A stretch of 13,155 bases of DNA, taken from contig JADFYA010000059.1 of assembly GCA_015233285.1 (NCBI GenBank), positions 1-13,155 of the forward strand, read 5' to 3'. Below, one piece after another: positions 7,901 to 13,155 of the stretch. Source of the DNA: Deltaproteobacteria bacterium. Lineage in GTDB: Bacteria; Desulfobacterota; JADFXK01. The notes beneath the pieces were generated by a model, which worked only from the letters and a program-made list of their open reading frames with translations, was not told where the DNA came from and did not search any database. The position numbers and the translations under genes were made by a program. How positions within the stretch are numbered: position 1 is the stretch's first letter; each line of letters begins with the position of its first letter.

Positions 7901-8377
7901 CTTCAATGTTCCGTCGTCCTTCCCTCGGGTCAAGATGTCTTCGAACATGCCGGTAATCCGGGACTCGTTTCTTAGGACATAAGAGATGGAATCTCCAGGT
8001 AAGGAGGCCGTTTCACGATAGATCAGCAAGATGTGGTCCTGCATCAGGTCACAAACGCGGAGATACCGGTCGATGGCGTTTTTTAGTGTGTCGCGTCCGG
8101 TGCCGGCGGGTTTGATGGCCTCTTTGACCTGCTTTTCCATCTCGGAATGGATGAACTCGCAGACCAGGTAAAGGATATCTTCTTTGGACTGGATGTATTC
8201 GTATAGGGTCCCGATGCTGAAGTTGGCCCGGCCGGCTATTTCTCGCGTGGTGGTTTTGTGGAATCCTTTTTGAATAAACAGATCGACGGCCGCCTGGACG
8301 ATTTGCCGCCGGCGGGTTTCGACCAATCCGGTGTCTTTGATGAGGGTGGGGATGTCTTTTTGTTGATGAATAAGCAT
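7898..8377 (-). CDS. TetR/AcrR-family transcriptional regulator, truncated by an in-frame amber codon
   Basis: The 159-aa product has the N-terminal TetR helix-turn-helix (about residues 22-68): RQIVQAAVDLFIQKGFHKTT, then REIAGRANFSIGTLYEYIQSKEDIL. The ligand-binding part starts normally but stops at TAG (7900-7898) before its last helices; the missing 57 residues are encoded in frame just beyond. The start at ATG 8377 is preferred because the in-frame TTG at 8443 coincides with the -35 box of a likely promoter. A weak GAGG lies 11 nt upstream. The gene precedes icmF on the same strand, so it probably regulates itself and icmF, with an acyl-CoA as plausible ligand (inference). Truncated TetR proteins usually bind DNA or dimerise poorly, so function is doubtful unless the TAG is suppressed. 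Family assignment is firm; activity is not. Confidence 0.85.
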   Translation of the reverse strand: MLIHQQKDIPTLIKDTGLVETRRRQIVQAAVDLFIQKGFHKTTTREIAGRANFSIGTLYEYIQSKEDILYLVCEFIHSEMEKQVKEAIKPAGTGRDTLKNAIDRYLRVCDLMQDHILLIYRETASLPGDSISYVLRNESRITGMFEDILTRGKDDGTLK

Positions 8378-8393
8378 GATAGGCGGGCCTCGT

Positions 8394-8411
8394 TGATTGA
8401 GCGCTCGTTCA
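8394..8411. promoter_or_regulatory. 18-bp inverted repeat, likely TetR operator
   Basis: TGATTGAGCGCTCGTTCA is an inverted repeat, symmetric at 7 of 9 position pairs, around the perfect centre GAGCGCTC. It lies 16 bp upstream of the TetR ATG and just downstream of the -10 box, so a bound regulator would cover the transcription start. The TGA-N2-GAGCGCTC-N2-TCA form resembles operators of TetR regulators of fatty-acid and acyl-CoA metabolism. Autoregulation is inferred. Confidence 0.6.
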
Positions 8412-8413
8412 TA

Positions 8414-8443
8414 ACGATAGCCCAATCCAGAGCCGTAAGTCAA
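8414..8443 (-). promoter_or_regulatory. Promoter of the TetR gene
   Basis: On the minus strand TTGACT (8443-8438) and TATCGT (8419-8414) are separated by 18 bp, matching 5/6 and 4/6 of the sigma70 consensus. Transcription would begin near 8407, inside the 18-bp inverted repeat, which supports repression by the encoded regulator. Confidence 0.5.
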
Positions 8444-8499
8444 GCTTTTTCACCCCGGCTTAAAAAAAGTCATTGCGGTTGACGCGGCCTTGTTGTAAC

Positions 8500-8685
8500 T
8501 TACTCTTGTCTCAGGATGCGCCCGGAAACCATACCCGTCATTCCCGGCATCTTTAGTCCCTGAACCCTAATCGAAAATGTAAATTGATAGCCTGGGGAAG
8601 CCGTCTGGCTAACTATATGCTTGAACTTGATGGCCAGAGGAAGTAAGATTTCTATCTGCTCCGGTACAATGCCGGCAAAAATCAT
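8500..8685 (-). CDS. Hypothetical 61-aa protein, doubtful
   Basis: I do not recognise this product. It begins MIFAGIVPEQIEILLPLAIK and is mixed hydrophobic, with a C-terminal part holding IRVQGLKMPGMTGMV and a basic end; there is no clear membrane segment or domain. In favour of a real gene, ATG 8685 is preceded by GAGGA at short spacing (3 nt) and by an AT-rich stretch (about 8690-8720) that could hold a promoter. Against it are its size, lack of recognisable motifs and position in the gap between TetR and the divergent pRiA4b-type gene. It could be a remnant. The rest of 8444-8811 shows nothing else I can support. Confidence 0.3.
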   Translation of the reverse strand: MIFAGIVPEQIEILLPLAIKFKHIVSQTASPGYQFTFSIRVQGLKMPGMTGMVSGRILRQE

Positions 8686-8811
8686 TCGTCCTCTAAAAAA
8701 TAATTAATAAACTCAATTAGCTGTTACCCCGGCGGACCGGCCGCAACTGACCGTTGATGCCCGGGGAACACCCACAAATGTTAATATTTATTCCTTCTGC
8801 CGGAGTGTGTT

Positions 8812-9465
8812 GTGCCTTTACAGAAAGACAAGCGAATCAAAAAAGTGAGTTCCTCGAAAAAGAGCTCGGAAGCAAAGTACGTCTACCATGTCCGAATTAC
8901 TTTGAGAGGAGTCAGGCCGCCGATTTGGCGGAAAGTTCTGGTGACCAATGACATTTCATTAGTCCAATTTCACCGGATCATCCAACTGGTCATGGGTTGG
9001 AGCGGTCATCATCTCTATCAGTTTATTATTGACGGGAATTATTATTCGGAGCCCTTTGATGATGACGATGATGACGATCTTGACGATTTGGCCGCAGGCC
9101 CGGAAACGGAAAAAAGGGCTTCAGTGTTGTTGCATCAAGTCGCCTCTGAAGAAAAAGCCAGATTGATATACGAATACGACTTCGGCGACAACTGGGAGCA
9201 CCTGATTGTTATCCAAAACATCCTGCCGATCGAAGAAGGGAAGCACTATCCGGTTTGTACCGACGGAAAAAGAAGCTGTCCGCCGGAAGATATCGGCGGG
9301 GCCTGGGGATACGGACAATTTTTAGAAGCCATCAGAGATCCCAATCATCCCCAGCATAAAAGAATGACCGACCGGGTGGGCAAGAACTATGATCCCGAAG
9401 CCTTTGACCTGGACGAGGCCAATCGGATATTAAAGGAAAAGAAAAACTTCATTATTAACGGTTAA
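8812..9465 (+). CDS. Plasmid pRiA4b ORF-3 family protein
   Basis: A 217-aa member of the pRiA4b ORF-3-like family (Pfam PF07929), found on plasmids, with mobile elements and on many chromosomes; its biochemical function is not established. Family motifs appear in order: a strand ending in RPPIWRKV (35-42), the helix FHRIIQLVMGWSGHHLYQF (53-71), YEYDFGDNWEH (120-130) and YPVCTDGKRSCPPEDIGGAWGYGQF (146-170), followed by FDLDEANRIL (198-207). An acidic loop with seven Asp in a row (83-89) sits in the usual variable insert. The basic N-terminus (about 20 residues) is not conserved. The start is GTG 8812 with GGAG (8802-8805) 6 nt upstream. It ends 22 bp before the MetY-type gene on the same strand and may share its transcript, but no functional link is known. 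Confidence 0.9.
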   Translation: MPLQKDKRIKKVSSSKKSSEAKYVYHVRITLRGVRPPIWRKVLVTNDISLVQFHRIIQLVMGWSGHHLYQFIIDGNYYSEPFDDDDDDDLDDLAAGPETEKRASVLLHQVASEEKARLIYEYDFGDNWEHLIVIQNILPIEEGKHYPVCTDGKRSCPPEDIGGAWGYGQFLEAIRDPNHPQHKRMTDRVGKNYDPEAFDLDEANRILKEKKNFIING

Positions 9466-9487
9466 GTGGTTGCTTCCTGGAGAAATT

Positions 9488-10795
9488 ATGGAAAAAGAAG
9501 GAAGGCGGATCGAGACCCTGGCTTTGCACGCCGGGCACAAACCGGACTCAGACACCATGTCTCGGGCGGTTCCGATTTATCAGACAACCAGCTTCCTGTT
9601 TCGGGATACCAACCACGCGGCTAATCTTTTTGCGCTTAAGGAGCCGGGGTTTATCTATACCCGGATCATGAATCCGACCACGGATGTCTTGGAAAAACGA
9701 TTGGCCGCCATCCATGGTGGGGCGGCTGCCGTGGCCACTTCCTCAGGCATGGCCGCCATCTTCTACGCGGTTACGGCCATCACCGGGGCTGGCCAAAATA
9801 TCGTCTCCGGTTCCAACCTTTATGGCGGCACCCATACCCTTTTCGCCACTACCTTGAAACGGTTCGGCATCGAGGTCCGGTTTGTCGACTCGTCCGATCC
9901 CAATAATTTTGAGGCCGCCATCGATGACCAAACCCGGCTGTTGTTCACCGAAACCATTGGTAACCCCCGCTGCAACGTGGATGACTTAGAGGGCATTGCC
10001 GAGGTGGCTCGTCGTCACCGGATTCCCTTTGTTCTTGATAATACCGTGGCCGCTCCGCCCATTTTCAATCCGCTCGACCATGGATGCGACCTGGTGGTCT
10101 ATTCCTTGACAAAAATAATCGGGGGCCACGGGATCTGTATCGGCGGGGCAATAGTCGAGGGCGGCGGTTTCGATTGGCAAGCCGCGGGTAAATTTCCCGA
10201 AATTACCGACCCAGACCCCAACTACCACGGCATCAACTTCTGGGAGGCTCTTTGTACCCTGGAGGGGACACCATGCACCGCTTTTTGCGTTAAACTCCGC
10301 ACCGGGTTGGTCCGAGACATCGGGGCGTCGCCGGCGCCCATGAATAGCTTCCTGATCCTTCAAGGGATGGAAACGCTCCCGCTCCGGGCTAAGGCGCATT
10401 GTCAAAATGCCCAATTGGTCGCCGAATTCTTGGACAAGCATGAGGATGTGACCTGGATCAATTACGCCGGGCTGCCGAGTCACCGGGATTATAACCGAGC
10501 CAAGAAGTACTTTCCGCTCGGCCCGGGGGCAGTGTTTGGCTTCGGGATTAAAGGAGGACTGGAGGCGGGACGAAAATTCATTGAGTCCGTTAAGCTCTGT
10601 TCGCACCTGGCCAACATCTTGGATGCCAAGACCCTGGTCATCCACCCGGCCAGCACCACTCATTCCCAACTTTCGCCGGCCCAGCAACAGGAAGCCGGAG
10701 TCCCATCGGATTTAATCCGGATCTCGGTCGGGATAGAGCATCCTGATGATATCATAGCCGATCTCGACCAGGCCCTGCGCGCCTCCCAATTATAG
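9488..10795 (+). CDS. metY: O-acetylhomoserine sulfhydrylase / aminocarboxypropyltransferase (Cys/Met PLP enzyme)
   Basis: PLP-dependent enzyme of the Cys/Met metabolism family, most like O-acetylhomoserine sulfhydrylase, which makes homocysteine from O-acetylhomoserine and sulfide in the cytosol for methionine synthesis. The 435-aa product carries the family marks: IYQTTSF (30-36), YTRIMNPTTDVLEKR (57-71) with phosphate-binding Y57 and R59, SSGMAA (85-90), LYGGT (111-115), LDNT with D184 for the pyridine nitrogen, and SLTKIIGGHG with Schiff-base Lys209. LYGGT lacks the Cys typical of methionine gamma-lyase at that loop, which favours sulfhydrylase, though a lyase or a different acyl-homoserine substrate cannot be excluded. 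ATG 9488 has GGAG (9479-9482) at 5-nt spacing; the in-frame ATG at 9470 is closer to the preceding stop and has a poorer site. It ends in TAG and converges on the esterase gene with a 14-bp gap. Confidence 0.9.
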   Translation: MEKEGRRIETLALHAGHKPDSDTMSRAVPIYQTTSFLFRDTNHAANLFALKEPGFIYTRIMNPTTDVLEKRLAAIHGGAAAVATSSGMAAIFYAVTAITGAGQNIVSGSNLYGGTHTLFATTLKRFGIEVRFVDSSDPNNFEAAIDDQTRLLFTETIGNPRCNVDDLEGIAEVARRHRIPFVLDNTVAAPPIFNPLDHGCDLVVYSLTKIIGGHGICIGGAIVEGGGFDWQAAGKFPEITDPDPNYHGINFWEALCTLEGTPCTAFCVKLRTGLVRDIGASPAPMNSFLILQGMETLPLRAKAHCQNAQLVAEFLDKHEDVTWINYAGLPSHRDYNRAKKYFPLGPGAVFGFGIKGGLEAGRKFIESVKLCSHLANILDAKTLVIHPASTTHSQLSPAQQQEAGVPSDLIRISVGIEHPDDIIADLDQALRASQL

Positions 10796-10809
10796 CTTCT
10801 CTTCACCAG

Positions 10810-12453
10810 TTAATAGGCCAACTTAAACCAGGTGCCTTCTATCAGCGGGTAAAGGCTGGGCTCGAGACCCGACTTGGCCGCAATGGATTGGCCGAACTCT
10901 AGATAGGCGCCTGCCTTAGCTGAAGCGTAAGCCGGCCAAAATGGTAAGTTCTCGCCGTTAGGATTTCCGGTCCTGGCAAAATTAGCCCAATAGGTCATCA
11001 TCTTGTCGGACAGATCCAGATCCGATTGCTCGAAATCCAAGAACGATTCGGTAAAACCGAAGACATAAAATAATTCCGATCCATGCACGGTTCCTAGTTT
11101 TTCTATAGGAACCGCTTCCCTGGTCGTATCCGCGGCCAGGATCATGGTCGCTTCCGGGGGCGCCTGGTGAGAAAAATAATAAAGCCAGTGGGGGGCATTA
11201 TCGCCCGACCTGGTCCGAGCCAGATAATTGACCGCCGCGCCAAACCATTTCGCTGATATCAACCGATCCAACCTCCCCCAGACTTCCGCCTTGTTTGCGA
11301 CCGGCAAGAGTTTTTGCACCTCATCAGCCTTTTCCCCAAAGGATGCCTTCAGATATTTTTGATAATCTCCAGGCGTCGGGGACGGACCGAAACTGGGCAG
11401 AAAAATGGTGCTTTCGTTTTTGCATATGCCGGCGACCAGAGGCACCTGATGGTACTTGCCGGCGTTTAGTAATCTGACCGGATGGTCAGGTATGATTTTT
11501 TCATCCAATGTCGGGCCGAAAACGACACGGGCGATTTCCACTCCGTATTTTTCTTCTAAGTCCTTGCCGGCGTCTGCTATTTCATCCCAAGGAGTCTGAC
11601 GCAACGAGGTTAAGATATTTTCTGATTCATTGGCCTCAAGCTGTTCAGACAACTTGTTTCCCACTGTTTCGGCCGGGGTCACATTTAATTGCCCCTGCCG
11701 GAGAGGCCGTAGCATCCCGACTAAAGCCGGACTTTGGGCAATGGCTGAACGAAACAGACCCTTAGCCTCCGGATTGACTAAAAGCAAGACGACACTGGTT
11801 CCGCCAGCTGACACCCCACAGATAGTCACCTTGCCGGGGTCACCGCCGAATTGTTCTATATTTCGCTGCACCCACTTAAGCGCGGCCACCTGGTCAAGTA
11901 AACCGTAATTTCCTGAGATCTTATCGGGCGACTCTTGAGACAGAAGGGGATGGGCCAGGAAACCGAGGACGCCGAGACGGTAATTAATCGTAACTACCAC
12001 CACGCCCTTTTTAGCCAGCGCCTCGCCGTCATAAATCTCATCCGATCCGGAACCGGCCACAAAGGCCCCGCCATGGATCCAGACCATGACAGGCAGCTTT
12101 TCAGAAGTGCTTTTGGCCGGAGTCCAGATATTGAGATAAAGGCAATCTTCGCTCATCTGACCGTCGTGGTCCGGTTGAGGGCAGACCGGCCCAAATTGTT
12201 TAAACTTGCGGACCTCAGTCCATCCTTTGACCGGTTGTGGCGGCTTCCAGCGTAGTTCACCCACCGGCGGTGCGGCATAAGGCAGACCTTTGTAAATTCC
12301 GTCGGCCTGTCGGGCGATTGGTCCGTTGTCAATTCTAATGACTCCAGAATCCTGTCTGGGTGGTTGCTGTTTAGAGTTTTCTTCACATCCCGTCTGAACC
12401 AACATCAAGAGAAAAGCGATCACCACTATCCTCATTTTTGAAGCGTAACCCAT
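10810..12453 (-). CDS. Type-B carboxylesterase, probable lipoprotein or exported
   Basis: Alpha/beta hydrolase of the carboxylesterase type B (para-nitrobenzyl esterase / cholinesterase) family, hydrolysing carboxylic esters. In the 547-aa product the family signatures are EDCLYLNIW (102-110), the oxyanion-hole HGG (127-129), NYRLGVLGF (157-165) and the nucleophile in GVSAGG with Ser215; the triad is completed by Glu347 (KNEST) and His457 (VHGSE). The usual GESAGG has Val in place of Glu here. Length is normal. The N-terminus (1-23) is a signal peptide: basic start, hydrophobic core IVVIAFLLML, then VQTGC. Cys23 suggests lipid anchoring, but Q at -3 is unusual for a lipobox, so simple export is possible. 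I chose ATG 12453 because AAAGGA lies about 8 nt upstream and the signal peptide follows; a start at 12525 would add 24 residues before it. Natural substrate unknown. Confidence 0.92.
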   Translation of the reverse strand: MGYASKMRIVVIAFLLMLVQTGCEENSKQQPPRQDSGVIRIDNGPIARQADGIYKGLPYAAPPVGELRWKPPQPVKGWTEVRKFKQFGPVCPQPDHDGQMSEDCLYLNIWTPAKSTSEKLPVMVWIHGGAFVAGSGSDEIYDGEALAKKGVVVVTINYRLGVLGFLAHPLLSQESPDKISGNYGLLDQVAALKWVQRNIEQFGGDPGKVTICGVSAGGTSVVLLLVNPEAKGLFRSAIAQSPALVGMLRPLRQGQLNVTPAETVGNKLSEQLEANESENILTSLRQTPWDEIADAGKDLEEKYGVEIARVVFGPTLDEKIIPDHPVRLLNAGKYHQVPLVAGICKNESTIFLPSFGPSPTPGDYQKYLKASFGEKADEVQKLLPVANKAEVWGRLDRLISAKWFGAAVNYLARTRSGDNAPHWLYYFSHQAPPEATMILAADTTREAVPIEKLGTVHGSELFYVFGFTESFLDFEQSDLDLSDKMMTYWANFARTGNPNGENLPFWPAYASAKAGAYLEFGQSIAAKSGLEPSLYPLIEGTWFKLAY

Positions 12454-12526
12454 AAATTTGTCCTTTCGGTGTTTCTCTATAACCTGAACTCGACGAGTTT
12501 TATTAATCAGGAGGCAGAAAGGCATC

Positions 12527-12552
12527 CGCAGATTTCGCAGATGAACGCAGAT
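12527..12552. repeat. Three-copy CGCAGAT repeat
   Basis: CGCAGAT occurs at 12527-12533, 12536-12542 and 12546-12552, spaced 9 and 10 bp, in the 108-bp gap between the glycosyltransferase end and the esterase start. Intergenic strings of this GCAGAT type recur in many bacterial genomes, notably Deltaproteobacteria as I recall. Their role is unclear. It has no obvious hairpin. Confidence 0.6.
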
Positions 12553-12561
12553 GAAAAAAAC

Positions 12562-13155
12562 TCACCGCCGTATGTTAGTCCGCTTATTATATCCCAAGAT
12601 GTAGCCGCCGGCCAATTTCAACAGATGAAAATTATTATCTTGTTGCAGCTCCTTAAGAAAGACTTCGCGAGACAGCAGGTAAGCCTCTGACCGGGAGGCC
12701 AGGAATTGTTTAAGCTTGTCTTTTTCCGGGACCTTGATGTGCAAGATCGGGCGATCCACATAAAAGAACAGGCTGGGCTTATACAGGCCATAGGTGGCCA
12801 CCACGGCTTCAGGCCGGGCCCCGGATTTAATGGCCAGGGCCAGCTCCTTGGCCGGTTGTTGCATGTAGGCCGCGGCGGTGGGGAACAACTGGAGGAAGAC
12901 CAGAGCCTGAAAGATCATTGACATGGCTATGATAGCGATAAAAGAATGCTTTCGTTCTCCTCTTTGAAAAAAATGGAAGAACCCGGCCCCACCGGCCGGT
13001 AACACCAGCAGCAATAAATATGGTACCCATCCGAAACTGAGGTCGCCTGGGCCGAAGGCATACTCGAAGGAATCAGGTTTGGCCGTATTTGCTTTGGCCA
13101 TAAGTTGGGTAAACTGTTCGGAAACAAGAAACCTGGGCAGGGCCGCGAAGGCAAT
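12562..13155 (-). CDS. C-terminal part of an ArnT-like membrane glycosyltransferase (5' end outside window)
   Basis: The frame is open to the window edge, so the visible 197 residues are the end of a longer protein; the Met at 13101 is internal. It has two hydrophobic segments, GWVPYLLLLVLPAGGAGFF and FIAIIAMSMIFQALVFLQLF, then a soluble domain with AKELALAIKSG, TYGLYKPSLFFYVDRPI and GGYILGYNKR. This arrangement is typical of the end of dolichyl-phosphate-mannose/ArnT-type (GT39/GT83) transferases, which move sugars from polyprenyl-phosphate donors to lipid A or proteins at the outer face of the inner membrane. The YGxYxPSLxFY motif is the main support. The catalytic N-terminal loop is not in the window, so the acceptor cannot be judged. 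The esterase lies 108 bp downstream on the same strand. Confidence 0.75.
   Translation of the reverse strand: MAFAALPRFLVSEQFTQLMAKANTAKPDSFEYAFGPGDLSFGWVPYLLLLVLPAGGAGFFHFFQRGERKHSFIAIIAMSMIFQALVFLQLFPTAAAYMQQPAKELALAIKSGARPEAVVATYGLYKPSLFFYVDRPILHIKVPEKDKLKQFLASRSEAYLLSREVFLKELQQDNNFHLLKLAGGYILGYNKRTNIRR

Noticed and set aside
8443..8443. TetR start at TTG 8443
   Set aside because: The codon coincides with the -35 box of the likely promoter and adds 22 residues with no family match.
9986..10687. A 233-codon minus-strand frame opposite metY
   Set aside because: Antisense shadow of a certain PLP enzyme gene.

Overview
The window reads as chromosomal DNA from an anaerobic, Gram-negative bacterium. 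A Desulfobacterota (former Deltaproteobacteria) member is my best guess. The reasons are a selenocysteine-type selD, a fused B12-dependent acyl-CoA mutase, an Rpn-type nuclease remnant and short intergenic repeats of a kind I associate with those genomes. This placement is inference from gene content; there is no rRNA or other taxonomic marker here. I see no tRNA, rRNA, CRISPR array or complete insertion sequence.

Layout. (1) 1-3099, plus strand: a promoter, a PP2C-type Ser/Thr phosphatase, a protein with two FHA domains, then selD. The selD gene carries an in-frame TGA at 2095-2097 at the catalytic position, followed at the right distance by a SECIS-like hairpin. Its true start is 2053, and an ordinary gene call would lose its first 51 codons. 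(2) 3100-4347: a small XRE-type helix-turn-helix protein without a visible toxin partner, converging on a frameshifted Rpn-family nuclease pseudogene. (3) 4348-8443, minus strand: a TetR-family regulator and, 85 bp downstream of the end of its full reading frame, icmF (fused isobutyryl-CoA mutase, 1096 aa). A promoter and an 18-bp inverted repeat sit at the regulator's transcription start. The regulator's reading frame is cut by an in-frame TAG, yet 57 more plausible TetR codons follow. (4) 8444-9465: a doubtful 61-aa gene, then a pRiA4b ORF-3 family protein with an Asp-rich loop. (5) 9488-10795: a PLP-dependent O-acetylhomoserine sulfhydrylase (MetY type). (6) 10810-13155, minus strand: a probably membrane-anchored type-B carboxylesterase and the C-terminal part of an ArnT-like membrane glycosyltransferase cut by the window edge.

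How they work together. The phosphatase and FHA protein form a Thr-phosphorylation signalling pair (eraser plus reader); a kinase is not in the window. SelD makes selenophosphate for tRNA-Sec and is apparently itself a selenoprotein, so the host must have selA, selB and selC elsewhere. The TetR regulator probably controls itself and icmF, perhaps in response to an acyl-CoA. The remaining genes look like unrelated single-gene housekeeping or accessory functions.

The most notable observations are the selenocysteine selD, missed by a standard reading, and the amber codon inside the TetR gene. I did not find a clearly new multi-gene system.
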